64,000 nt of DNA. It comes from Corallium rubrum. Its lineage: Eukaryota > Cnidaria > Anthozoa > Scleralcyonacea > Coralliidae. Shown in pieces: positions 38,557-49,042 of this stretch. The position numbers and the translations under genes were made by a program. The stretch is from assembly GCA_964035015.1 (NCBI GenBank), contig OZ036010.1, positions 6,261,467 to 6,325,466 of the forward strand, in the 5' to 3' direction. Below the pieces are notes generated by a model. It had not been told where the DNA came from. It searched no databases and saw only the letters and a program-made list of their open reading frames with translations. Position 1 is the stretch's first letter; the number at the start of each line of letters is the position of its first letter.

Positions 38557-38728
38557 GAATGAAAATCATCTACAAAAAATGAGTTTCAGACTTATATATG
38601 TGAAACGTCACTACCGATTCAGATTAGCAACTTTAGTTGTTTTATTGGAATACTTTGGTGGGTCTAAATAACACACTAGATTGTATCTCACTAGATTGAA
38701 TTTTTTTGTTTTTGTTGCCCACACTCTT

Positions 38729-39065
38729 TAAAGCGCCTATCACACGTTTGGGGATTTTACATATTCGTAATAACTGGGTCTTCCTGAGCAAAATCGTAAT
38801 ATATCTTGTCAGCCAAAAATTTCATCTTTATGGAGTTTTTCGCTGTCAAAGTTACCGGATGTGATGCCACAAGAGGCATTCCAAACCAGTTTTCTTTTGT
38901 TACTTGCCACAAAAATGCCTCTTGTGACATCACATCCGGTAACTTTGACAGCAAAAAAGTCCATGAAGATGAAATTTTCGGCTGACAAGATATATTATGA
39001 CTTTGCTCAGGAAGACCCAAATATTACGAATATGTAAAATCCCCAAACGTGAGATAGGCACTTTA
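38729..39065. repeat. Long foldback MITE
   Basis: Left end taaagcgcctatcacacgtt, right end aacgtgagataggcacttta. Arms are about 160 bp with few mismatches (gtcaaagttaccggatgtga and its complement meet near 38,900). Confidence 0.85.
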
Positions 39066-39506
39066 AATGTTCTATTATAATTTATAATTAACATATTTTT
39101 CAGGATTTCAAAGGATAGTTCTTTTAACTTGAAAAATCGCAACTGTGACCATAAACTCGCATGAATGAATGTTTTTGTCAAAAACACATTAGAACAGAAA
39201 GCTATTGACGTTATCAGTCGTTAAGGGGGTGTTTACGTGATGTCAGCCCGATATTCAGGCCGGACTGACTCTAGGTCGGTTGTAGTATTTTTATATTGTA
39301 GATCGTTTTCATGAGTCTTGCCTGAGATCCGATCCAATTCACGCCGGCCTAATCTGAGGTCGCCTCCTAGATCGAACTGAAATTTTGAGGCCGGCTTTCC
39401 ATGCATGTAAGCAGAATCTAAGTCTGATTCGAACCGATTTTGGCCACACACAAAAACGGTATTTAACCGACGTAATAAGCATACTTTCACCTATTCATAA
39501 TCAGTA
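39066..39506. other. No gene recognised
   Basis: A GC-richer patch at 39,230-39,480 (ggccggactgactctagg) looks like one arm of an unpaired MITE. Confidence 0.3.
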
Positions 39507-39511
39507 CGTTG

Positions 39512-39595
39512 TGTTGTAATTATGCATAATTATGCGAACAGTTAATTAATATGAACAATTAATTCCATGCGGTCGAACCTTGAGAACGATTATTA
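39512..39595 (+). repeat. BEL 5' LTR, left part
   Basis: 84 bp identical by eye to the first 84 bp of the 3' LTR at 51,527. The LTR resumes at 45,567. Confidence 0.92.
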
Positions 39596-40326
39596 GACGG
39601 CCGGCCAAGCATCCAAAATATTACTGTTGATGGCATTCTTTGTTACAAGCAGGCAACCACGCTAGATCGCATCGAATAGTGTTTACTTTGAAGGTTTGGG
39701 GGGTTGCCATCCGTAATTCGGGATTTCAATATAAAAATTTGGAGTTTTTTGAAAGCACGCTACGGCTTTGAAGTTCCGCTTTGACGACAGATGGGTTTTT
39801 GGTGGAGCAATGAAATAAGTCCTAATGTTTTACGACGATTGGCTAATGTTTTCGGTCATCCAATCAGCGCGCGTAAAGTTTCGGATGTCATAATTCGCAT
39901 CAGCCACAATGACAAACAAACAAGAAACGTGGCGTGGATACACCTAAATTTGAACACAACACCTCGAAGAAAGGCGACAAGAAGGTAAACTTGTAAAGTT
40001 TTATAATTGTTTTGGATCTGGTAACTACGGTAAAGTCCTTTATATTAAGGGCTACAGTTGGTTTTGGTAATTTGCTGATACAACCATAATATATTTCCTT
40101 TTTATAAAGCAAAGCAGTCGTCCCGTGTTGCTCTGAACTTGAACATCATCAGAGTCGGAGCTAGCGAACCAAACTGAGTTGTTGTTCGTTATGACTTACC
40201 ACTTAAATATAAATATTAACCTTGGACGTGGTAAATGTGTGTACTGTCTTTAAGTTTTATATTTTATTCTGATTTCGTTTAACAATATTAGTTTACCGTA
40301 TTTGTGTTCGTTATTGTATATAAAGC

Positions 40327-40620
40327 TTATTTTGAAAAGTGCTGTCTAGTATCGTTGAGAGGTTGGCCTTCTTGAGAAATAGTTTGATGTTTATGAATTC
40401 TTGTTGATTTCCTAATCCAAGCAGAGAAGTAGTTATCTTCAGTACAGATGAGAGAAGCTTCTTTCCAAATAATTTTGTGGTCCGTTGCCCAGATGTATTT
40501 GGCAGCAGAAGATTTTTCACAGCGACCATATTTTGAACAACAACCGAGATGCATGTTCTCTTCCAGACATTTGACCAATTTTCCCGTGTTTTGGTTGAAA
40601 GCCAGAGTTAGTTATTCAGA
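40327..40620 (-). pseudogene. GIY-YIG endonuclease-like remnant
   Basis: Minus-strand reading CCSKYGRCEKSSAAKYIWAT then HKIIWKEASLICTEDNYFSA resembles the C-terminal half of GIY-YIG domains attached to Penelope-like reverse transcriptases (Ala-rich helix, then tryptophan/His region). No RT is present nearby and the N-terminal GIY...YIG motif is missing, so this is a fragment. Family attribution is tentative. Confidence 0.4.
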
Positions 40621-41289
40621 TAGTCCATGAAATTAGAGATTCCTGTCTGTCTGTACAGTATAGCATAGCCAAGTGTTGAAAGTATACACTGCTGTCAAAA
40701 GTTTGGTTTGGTGTGCCAGATCGTTGCTTAGATCGTTGCTTCCAAAGACTTGAGAAGAATATCCCATGGCTGAAATCTCACTCTCTTGTCTCTATTTCAA
40801 ATAGCACCTTAACTGCTGCTGAAATATTCGGGTAGTTTACACTTTACCGTACCCAAGTCACATCACTGTGTCAGGTTAGCGTATAAAGCTAGGCAATAAA
40901 CACGTTAGTAGGTCGGTAAGCATATAAGATAAGCGGTAAACACAGTTACTGATTAGGGGTTTTTGTTTGGGTTAGGTCATCAAAATAATCTCGTTTGGTG
41001 GCACTTGAAACGCTGGATCACTCGGGTACGGTAACTGTAAAATTTCCAAATATTCAAACAAAATCGTCTTCTGTTGCCAAACACAATTGAAGAATGAATC
41101 ACAAATTCTCTGCAAACAAGCTTCATTCATTTGCAACCTGTCAACACCCACTTCAACAATAAAATAGCAAATATAACTTACGATATTGTAATAATATATT
41201 ATAACAATAAACGCTTGAATATATCTACAATCTTATACAAACTTTCAGTTGTTGTCGTTTTGCCTTCTTGCAATAAAATAGCCTGATTT

Positions 41290-44200
41290 CGCTCAATATG
41301 GTCAGCGGCTGGCGTCGCGTGCAGACGTGGAGCTCTGTGCTCCGTATTAAAAAACAAAATTAGGCGCATTTATTGCCAGTTTTGCTGTTATCATTGTGGA
41401 AACCGTTGGATAAAGTGTTTGTGTACAACAATTGAGAAGAATCGTGAATCGTTTGGAAAAAATAAAGTCCTTTTTTACGTTAAAAAGTTCTGGGTGAGTG
41501 GATATTTTGGAAATTTGTGCAAACGAGCGCGCGCTAACGGACGGTTGATTGTCGCGTGAGCAAACCAGCTGTGTACGCCACCAACGAACAACGTCACCAT
41601 ACACGCACGCCATAACGGTTATTTAATTAGAACAATTTGGAGCCAATTTTGAACTAACTAGAGCTAATCGGAACTAAAATTAGCAAAATGAATTTAAAAA
41701 CACGTCAAAATACGTTTAATGCAGCAACTGGATGGTTGTTTTTTCTTATTTTAACTTTCTGGTTATCAATAAGGTCGAAACCTGAAATTATTCATCTCAA
41801 CACCAAAACTATTCCTCAGAATATTTCTATTTCTTCACAACTATCTACACTACCTGATAGATTGTGCTTTCTATGGACTTCAACTCGCGATAACATGTTG
41901 AGGAAATCAACTTTTGCCATCAATCTCCGCTACGGCTTACAATTTCAGATCAAGAAAAAGTCATTACACGTCGTCCTTCTTATCTTACTCGCTGGCGATA
42001 TTGCTACCAACCCAGGTCCTCTGTCGAAAGGTCAACGTTTCTTATCATTCAATGCACAAAGTCTCCGAAGCGTCAACAAGCGAGAAGATGGAACATTTAC
42101 AAGCAATCTAAGATCGTTTCAAGACCTTGTTTACGCTGAAAACTTGGATGTTATATCGGTCACAGAAACATGGCTTAATGACAGTGTGAATGATGATGAA
42201 ATATTGCCTTCTGATTACAACATCATCAAAAAAGATCGTCCATCCAACAAACGTGGGGGCGGTGTATTGTTAGCATTGCGTAAAGGAATAGAGTGCAACA
42301 GAGTTACTTCGGCGATTTGGTCTGATCGCTTGGAAATCGTAGCTGTTGAACTTGAAACTCGAGGACCAAAGAAATGTCTTATGTGCGTTTGCTACAGGCC
42401 ACCGAACTGTGATCTTGTCGAATGGCTTAGTCTTTTTGAGTCGTTTTTACAAGTCGCTGAAAATTATGAAAAGATAATCATAACTGGAGACTTTAATTTT
42501 CCTGAATTGAATTGGAACTCGGATGCTACCTCCAGCCAGACTGTTTCAGGCAGCTCTGTAGAATTTCGGGATCTAATATACGATTTTTTTCTTGAACAAG
42601 TTAACCCGTATCCGACGAGATTAAACAACATTCTTGATCTAATCCTTACGAACATTCCTGAATCTGTTACTGATATGTCGTGTATATCACCTAAATCAAT
42701 GGACGTCTTCAGCGACCATAATCTTCTGTTTTTTGAATTTAACGTATTTGTCAAGTTATCTTCCTGTGATACGCGTACTGTTCTAGATTACCGTTCGGCA
42801 GATTGGGAGAGTTTATTCAAAACTCTTTCATCAATCGACCTCTCGCCATCAATAGTTTCAGATGAAATTGACAGTAATAATCCTGACAAATTTTCCCTCA
42901 ACTTCAACCTAAATAGTAACCCTGGAGATATCGACAAGGACTGGCAACGTTGGTGCGATCGTTTTATGGATGCTGTGCATCGTCATATCCCGACTAAAGT
43001 TATGAAAAAACGCAAATCTCCGTCTTGGCTTGACAATGAAATCCGCCACCTGTTGAACAAAAAAGAAACCGCCAGAAGAAAAGCGAAAAAGAGCTCTCGC
43101 ATCAACCTCTGGGAAAACTTTCGAGACCTTCGTCGTTCCTGTAAATCTCTTCTGTCGCGAAAGCGAAAAGAATTCTTCCAGAGTTTGCCTAGTTTAATGA
43201 AATCTAACACAAAGAGATTTTGGTCGTTGTTTAAATCCGTGTCAAATACATCCAGCGTACCGAGCAAAATGACCTGGAAGCGTGATGAAGGAACTATCAC
43301 AGCTGAAAATCCCCAGGACGTTGCAAACCTTTTAAACAACTTCTTCTATTCTATGTTTAATCCACCCCTTTCCCAAGAAGATTATAATGATCATCCAGTT
43401 TCGACCACCGCATCGTGTGATTGCATTAGTGATATCTACATTTCTCCTGATGACGTTAGACGCATTCTTCTCTCGCTCGATGACAACAAAGCTACTGGTC
43501 CAGACAGAATTCCAGCAAAGTTGCTCAGATGCTGTGCACCCTATATTTCCTCATCGCTTAGTGATGTCTTCAACAAAAGCTTAAGTACCGGGAGAGTCCC
43601 AGCGGAATGGAAGGTCTCTAATATAATACCTATTCCTAAAGGTTGTCAAAAGAACGAAGTCTCAAATTATCGACCCATATCTTTACTCCCCATTGTATCA
43701 AAAGTCTTCGAGCGTTGTATTTACGACCAACTGATCAACCATGTATCATGTCAATTGTATAACCTCCAATTTGGATTCCTCAGGGGAAAGTCAACAACAT
43801 CACAATTGCTACAAGTTCTACATGAGATCGGCGAGTCGCTAGACAAAAGAGTCCAAACTGACATCCTCTATCTTGATTTTGCTAAAGCCTTCGACAGGGT
43901 TGATCATCAGCTTCTACTAAAAAAACTACGTAACTTTGGAGTTTGTGGAAACTTGTTTAACTGGCTTCAAAATTACCTAACTGACCGCTTTCAGAAAGTC
44001 ACCGTTCTGGGAAAGACATCGCGACCAATACCAGTACTATCAGGTGTTCCTCAGGGTTCAATTCTTGGTCCTTTATTGTTTCTTATGTACGTGAACGACC
44101 TACCTGAAAAGACCACTGCATCGTCCGTAGCACTGTTTGCTGATGACACCAAGTGTTATCGTACCATAGGAACAACGGAGGACGCTAAACATCTTCAATG

Positions 44201-45184
44201 CGATCTTGATGGAATCAACCAGTGGTGTCGAATGTGGCGTATGAACCTAAACCAATCCAAATGTGGTGTTCTTACGGTGACACGAAATCTAAACCCTGTG
44301 CAGTCATGTTACCACCTGACCAATGATGATCTTACCAACACCTCAGTCATTAGTAAGCGAGCTGTGCAAAAAGACCTCGGAGTTTTGATCACCCCGGATC
44401 TCAAATGGAACCACCAAGTTTCAGCTGTATGTGCGAAAGCCAACAGGATGCTGGGGTTTGTAAGAAGATCCTCCATCGACATGCATGATCCTCGAGTCCG
44501 TTGCACACTATACAAGACGTTGGTACGAAGTCACTTCGCGTACAGCTCGCAAGTCTGGTCGCCTCAATCTGTTTCATCAATCCTTGACATCGAAAAGGTT
44601 CAACGACGTGCAACAAGATTCATCCTGTCGCTGCCGTTTCGATCAGAAACCTGTTACAAAGGCCGACTGTTAATGACAGGGTTACTTCCCTTGTGCTACT
44701 GGCATGAATACCTGGACTTAGTGTACTTTTTCAAGGCAATGAAAAGAAACGACCAATATATAACTATAAAATCAAGTAATCGTGTCACCAGGCGTGACTC
44801 AAATAACAGTATTGCAATAAACGTACCCAGAGTAAATACTTTAACTTACCAGAATAGCTTTTACAACAGAACTCCAAGAATTTTCAATAGTTTACCATCA
44901 CATACCCGTGAAGCTGATGTTTCCATTGGTCAATTTAAATCCTACTTACTGAATTATTATCGAACCATGACTGAACAAATATATGACATTGATGTCCCGC
45001 AAACGTTTAAAACTGTCTGTATTAAATGTCACTCGTGTCGTCCGTTGCCCAGTCTTGTAGATAAAATGTGTTGTAAATAATGTATATTTATATTTAGGGA
45101 CCCTGTGAATGGAGCAATAAGCTCTGTAGGGATCACCGGTCATTTATGACAAAGCTTGTAAATAAATAAATAAATAAATAAATA
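41290..45184 (+). mobile_element. CR1/L2-like LINE, coding-intact
   Basis: One long ORF (41,688-45,080), a 5' leader of uncertain start, and a 3' end with an AATA/TAAA-type tail (gtaaataaataaataaat at 45,158-45,184). It is nested in the DNA transposon at 39,596-45,566. Direct target duplications were not identified. Confidence 0.8.
41688..45080 (+). CDS. LINE protein: 2A-like N-terminus, APE endonuclease, reverse transcriptase
   Basis: 1130 residues, uninterrupted. The N-terminal hydrophobic stretch ends in LLAGDIATNPGP (residues 101-112), resembling 2A-type ribosome-skipping sequences found at this place in some CR1/L2-type elements. The APE-like endonuclease follows (about 115-345): SFNAQSLRSVNK, SVTETWLND, ITGDFNFPELNW and FSDHNLLFFEF hold the expected Asn, Glu, Asp/Asn and Asp-His residues. 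The RT (about 600-850) has LDFAKAFDRVDH, GVPQGSILGPLLF and LFADDTKCY, with the catalytic Asp pair. The C-terminal region matches the post-RT domain of the family and ends in a Cys-rich tail. It would nick the target and copy its RNA there (target-primed reverse transcription). Open and with all motifs, so it is a recent copy. Confidence 0.9.
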   Translation: MNLKTRQNTFNAATGWLFFLILTFWLSIRSKPEIIHLNTKTIPQNISISSQLSTLPDRLCFLWTSTRDNMLRKSTFAINLRYGLQFQIKKKSLHVVLLILLAGDIATNPGPLSKGQRFLSFNAQSLRSVNKREDGTFTSNLRSFQDLVYAENLDVISVTETWLNDSVNDDEILPSDYNIIKKDRPSNKRGGGVLLALRKGIECNRVTSAIWSDRLEIVAVELETRGPKKCLMCVCYRPPNCDLVEWLSLFESFLQVAENYEKIIITGDFNFPELNWNSDATSSQTVSGSSVEFRDLIYDFFLEQVNPYPTRLNNILDLILTNIPESVTDMSCISPKSMDVFSDHNLLFFEFNVFVKLSSCDTRTVLDYRSADWESLFKTLSSIDLSPSIVSDEIDSNNPDKFSLNFNLNSNPGDIDKDWQRWCDRFMDAVHRHIPTKVMKKRKSPSWLDNEIRHLLNKKETARRKAKKSSRINLWENFRDLRRSCKSLLSRKRKEFFQSLPSLMKSNTKRFWSLFKSVSNTSSVPSKMTWKRDEGTITAENPQDVANLLNNFFYSMFNPPLSQEDYNDHPVSTTASCDCISDIYISPDDVRRILLSLDDNKATGPDRIPAKLLRCCAPYISSSLSDVFNKSLSTGRVPAEWKVSNIIPIPKGCQKNEVSNYRPISLLPIVSKVFERCIYDQLINHVSCQLYNLQFGFLRGKSTTSQLLQVLHEIGESLDKRVQTDILYLDFAKAFDRVDHQLLLKKLRNFGVCGNLFNWLQNYLTDRFQKVTVLGKTSRPIPVLSGVPQGSILGPLLFLMYVNDLPEKTTASSVALFADDTKCYRTIGTTEDAKHLQCDLDGINQWCRMWRMNLNQSKCGVLTVTRNLNPVQSCYHLTNDDLTNTSVISKRAVQKDLGVLITPDLKWNHQVSAVCAKANRMLGFVRRSSIDMHDPRVRCTLYKTLVRSHFAYSSQVWSPQSVSSILDIEKVQRRATRFILSLPFRSETCYKGRLLMTGLLPLCYWHEYLDLVYFFKAMKRNDQYITIKSSNRVTRRDSNNSIAINVPRVNTLTYQNSFYNRTPRIFNSLPSHTREADVSIGQFKSYLLNYYRTMTEQIYDIDVPQTFKTVCIKCHSCRPLPSLVDKMCCK

Positions 45185-45566
45185 TAAAAACTTGAGAGTT
45201 GAATATTCAGATCGAATATAATTTGCATGAAATGCGCCGGTATCAATGTGCCGGGGGGTTTGTTTTGCCATTCGCGTGTTCTCATTGGCTATGTAATTAT
45301 AACCTGGCCAATCACAAGAAAGTACGGGTACTTAAATTGTTGCTAGGGAAACCGAACTTGGAATTTTCAATCCAGCTCGTAGCGCGTGAAATAGCTGTAG
45401 AAAACCTCACAATTTTCACATAAAAACGCCGAAACTCGGATGGCAACCGGCCTAGTCGTCTTTGTCGAAGTCTAAGCTACATTTCTGTGGTGGTTGCCTG
45501 CTTGTAACACGAAATGCCATCAAAGGTATTTTCCAGGCACTTTTATTGAGGTTGGCCGGCCGTCTA

Positions 45567-45721
45567 TATTAGTCAGAGAGAGTTAGGAACGTGAGAATCT
45601 CGTGAGTATAGTATCTTGGAGTATAGTATCTTGGAGTATAGTGTCTTTGGTGTGTGATCGTTTATTTTATATTAAAGGAATTAAGAGTACATTTCTATTG
45701 AGTATAGTCGTATTTATAACA
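45567..45721 (+). repeat. BEL 5' LTR, right part
   Basis: Continues the LTR after the transposon and ends atttataaca at 45,721. It contains a triplicated agtatagtatcttgg-type unit and differs from the 3' LTR at one position. The primer-binding region follows immediately. Confidence 0.92.
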
Positions 45722-45781
45722 TTTGGTGCCGACTCCCGGGAATAATATTTGTTGAACTGAACTCTGAAGTGTCAAGGAGAC

Positions 45782-46369
45782 ATGTCCTCAGAATTAAAGA
45801 AGAAACTTCAAACACGAAATGGTCACAGATGCTTTGTAAAGAAAGTGATTGGCAACGTACATGATGTACTGAAAGATGGATCAGACGAATGTCGCCCAAA
45901 ACTCGAGTCCTACAAGATAGCCCTCGAAAAACAACAAAAGGATTTAGAATTGTTGGATAATCAAATAGCCGAGTCGCTCGACGCCGACAACATTGAAAAG
46001 GAAATCTTTGAAAGGTGTGATTTCGATGCCGCCGTGCAAGAATCAATCTGTGCAATATCTACATATCTCAAGGCAACTGATATTACCAAAACGGCGCGAG
46101 TTGAACACTCTGAGACCGTTCAAAACATTTCAAACAGCGAGCAACATCAAGGTCACACTTCGAAGCCATTGAGCAAAACAAGACTTCCGAAGTTATCTCT
46201 GCCACGGTTCGATGGAGACCCGACGAAGTGGATAGCTTTTTGGGACAGCTTTGCCTCAGCAATTCATGACAACGATGATTTAAACGATGTCGACAAATTT
46301 CAATATCTGAAATCGTTAATGGAAGGTTCAGCAATCAGTGCTATATCGGGTTTACCATTAACGCGCTAA
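45782..46369 (+). pseudogene. BEL gag, N-terminal part
   Basis: 195 residues with an N-terminal helical coiled-coil and the DUF1759-type segment LPKLSLPRFDGDPTKWIAFW typical of BEL/Pao Gag. The frame ends at a stop near 46,369 where homology continues in another frame (VDLLKERFGDKQVV), so one frameshift interrupts the polyprotein. Confidence 0.85.
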
Positions 46370-47636
46370 CTACAAAGAAGCTGTCGATCTGCTAAAGGAA
46401 CGATTTGGCGATAAGCAAGTAGTTATCTCAAAACACATGGAAATATTGATGCAATTGCCAGTGGTCAACGACGACAACGATCTCAAGAAGTTACGCCAAC
46501 TTTACGACAAAACCGAAGCGACCGTGAGAAGTTTGAATGGGATTGGTATCTCTCCAGACACGTATGGAACGTTTTTAACACCAGCAATAATGGCCAAAAT
46601 CCCTAAAGATTTACGTCTGGTCTTAAGCCGAAAACTGTCCGATGAATGGGATCTGAATTGCTTGTTGAGATCCTTTCGAGAGGAGTTACAGTTGCGGGAG
46701 AAATGTGCCCTTGGATCCATGGTCAAAGAAAAGAAAAGCGAATCGAATTTCTACCGTAAACAACACTCAACAACAGGCGCCTTTCATACGAATTTCGACA
46801 AGTCTACCCGAAATTCGCACTCAGCAAAGGAGAAAGAAAAGGTAAATGGTTCGTTTTGGTGCACATTTTGTAGTGGAGACCATAAGTTTATCGCTTGCTC
46901 TGTTGTTACCGAACCCGATGCGAGAAGAAGTGTTCTACGTCGAAAAGGGAAGTGCTTTGTTTGTTTACAAAGTGGTCATATCAGTCGCAAGTGTGGAAGC
47001 CAACGTAATTGTTTTCGCTGTGGAGCCAGACATCACACTTCGATCTGCACCGCTCAAGCCAGTGTAGGAAATCCACCTCGGAAACCAAAGGAAGAAACGT
47101 CTCAGAACAATCAGACTGTAAGTACATCTTTGTATTTTACTCGAAATCCCAACAACAAGCGTGTTTTACTGCAAACAGCGAGAGCCAAGGTTCAAGCCCC
47201 TCACAACGAAAGTTCTTCCTGTCAGACAAGAATTCTGTTCGATTCTTGTTCACAAAAGTCGTATGTTACATCTAACTTGAGAAGAAAGTTAAATCTTAAA
47301 TCTATCGGTTCTGAAACAGTCATGATAAAAACGTTTGGCAAGGAACAAGCATCTGTAAAGAAATGTGATGTTGTGCAACTAGCAGTAGAATGTGCTGATA
47401 ACCTCAAGGTATACATCAATGCGTATGAAATTGACCTCATCTGCAGTCCATTGTCTAACCAGTCTATTGAATTTGCACAGCAGAACTATCCCTATTTGCA
47501 AGATCTTCACCTGGCTGACATTTCACCCAGTGGAAGTGAAGAAAGTCTAGATGTCGATGTTATGATTGGTGCAGATTTCTATTGGTTATTCATCCAAGAT
47601 AAGGTGGTACGGGGGAGTCGAATGAAGGTCCTGTAG
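46370..47636 (+). pseudogene. BEL zinc knuckles and aspartic protease
   Basis: After the frameshift the frame carries CCHC-type knuckles (CFVCLQSGHISRKC, CFRCGARHHTSIC) and then the A17-type protease. The protease active site reads LFDSCSQKSYV: the Asp is present but the usual Asp-Ser-Gly is Asp-Ser-Cys. A later segment VDVMIGADFYW is normal for the family. The frame ends at 47,636 by another frameshift, after which the same protein continues. Confidence 0.85.
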
Positions 47637-48449
47637 CAGTAGGAACCCGTCTTGGTTACGTCCTGAGTGGTCCTCTCGATCTTCCCGACAACACAGAATC
47701 TACAACCAATCTGATCTTGGCACATACATTGGAGACGGAATGTCCTACACTACCACTGGATCCTGACACCCCAGATTCAGCCTTGAAAAAAGAGTTGGCT
47801 AAATTTTGGGATTATGATACCCTGGGTATCAAGGACGGTGAAGCAGATATGTATGAAGATTATCTGAAAAGCATCAAGCAAAATGAATGTCATTATGAAG
47901 CGCCTCTCCCTTTCAAGCAAGAACATCCAGTCATCCCAGATAACTACACTACAGCCCATCGCAGGCTTGGTTCACTAATGAGAAGAATAAGGTCATCACC
48001 TGACATTCTTCATGAATATGACAGAGTGATTAAAGAACAATTAAACTCTGGAGTAATTCAAGAAGTAAAGAGAGAAGAAGTGAAGAATGTCATTCCAGGT
48101 ACTGTGCATTATATTCCACATAGAGAAGTAGTCAGAGAAGATAAGAGTACCACAAAGCTCAGGATTGTGTATGATGCAAGTTCAAAGCAAGGTCAAGAAG
48201 CAAGCTTGAATGAATGTTTGCTACCTGGTCCATCCTTGCTTCCCCTGATATTTGATATCTTGATGCGCTTTCGTCTGAGGAAGATAGCATTGGTTGGAGA
48301 TCTGGAAAAAGCCTTCCTGAATGTAGAGATTACCCCCGAGCAAAGAGATCTACTGAGATTTCTGTGGGTGGATGATTTAGACGCCAAGAATCCAAAAGAG
48401 ATTGTCTTTCGATTCACACGCCTCGTCTTTGGTCTAGTATGCTCTCCCT
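47637..48449 (+). pseudogene. BEL reverse transcriptase, N-terminal half
   Basis: Reads through LGYVLSGPLDLP, AHRRLGSLMRRI, LRIVYDASSKQ and ALVGDLEKAFLNV (first catalytic Asp, in GDLEKAF) to VFGLVCSP. It is cut at 48,449/48,450 by the 5S-derived SINE. The conserved ATG used in the open segment (47,717) is internal, not a real start. Confidence 0.88.
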
Positions 48450-48757
48450 TGGCGTGTGCTGTTAGGGCGCTGCCTCTCACCAATAGTTAAGCCCGGTTAG
48501 ACGGGGTTTGTACTTGGATGGGTGACCATCTGGGACAATCCCGTTCTCGAGCTTGAGACTCATGTGAGTAGAGTTTAGTTGGTCTCTCCTGTGCTCCGAG
48601 GGTTTTTCACCGGGTTCTCCGGTTTTCCTCCCTCCGTAAAATCAACACCTAGGGGTTAGTTGGGATCCGTATAGTGGAGAATAACCTTGTAAGGGACCTA
48701 GAGTCCTATTGTTACTTCTCCTGTTACCGCCAGGTACAAATATTGATAAATAAATAA
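48450..48757 (+). mobile_element. 5S-rRNA-derived SINE, copy 2, inserted in BEL RT
   Basis: Head: ctgcctctcaccaatagtta, agcccggttagacgggg, gtacttggatgggtgaccat (5S rRNA internal promoter). Body: ggttttcctccctccgtaaa and atcaacacctagg, shared with copy 1. Tail: a GATAAATAAATAAA repeat. It splits the RT between VFGLVCSP and the segment starting VLRNHLAKY. Confidence 0.88.
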
Positions 48758-49023
48758 ACGCAGTTTTGAGAAATCATCTAGCCAAATATCAAGCCATCAA
48801 TCCTCAGTTTGTTCTTGATGTGATAAAGTCATTATATGTGGATGACTATGCATCTGGAAGAGAATCAGTCCAAGAATGCTTCGACCTTTATCAAAGGCTC
48901 AAGGGATGCTTCAAGGATGGAGGATTCAACATGAGGAAATGGGCTACCAACAGCAAGGAATTAAATGAAAAGATCATTCAAGAAGAAATCTCCTCATCAC
49001 CAGCAGCAGAAGCTCAATCCTAA
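48758..49023 (+). pseudogene. BEL reverse transcriptase, C-terminal half
   Basis: Contains SLYVDDYASG, the catalytic YVDD box, and WATNSKELNEKI. It ends where a CCCTAA patch breaks the frame. Confidence 0.88.
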
Positions 49024-49042
49024 CCCTAACCCTAACCCTAAC
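49018..49042. repeat. Telomere-type (CCCTAA)n patch
   Basis: Four tandem taaccc units (tcctaaccctaaccctaacc...) occur in the middle of BEL pol. They replace or expand a few residues of coding sequence and coincide with a frame change. TTAGGG is the usual animal telomere unit. Confidence 0.85.

Larger units (their letters stand above)
39596..45566. mobile_element. About 6-kb DNA transposon inserted in the BEL 5' LTR
   Basis: Ends gacggccggccaa and ttggccggccgtc. The inverted repeats extend about 150 bp with gaps (gttacaagcaggcaacca and its complement, ggttgccatccg and its complement). The interrupted LTR shows tatta on both sides, so a 5-bp duplication (or 3 bp, tat, if the ends begin TA) is likely. 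No transposase was recognised. The interior carries a GIY-YIG-like remnant and a complete LINE, so it is a non-autonomous carrier of other elements. Confidence 0.8.

Noticed and set aside
38757-39187. Minus-strand frames of about 85 residues
   Set aside because: They run through the foldback MITE at 38,729-39,065 and repeat its arms.
48450-48560. Functional 5S rRNA gene
   Set aside because: Only the internal promoter part of 5S is kept, followed by a SINE body and tail, and it interrupts BEL RT.
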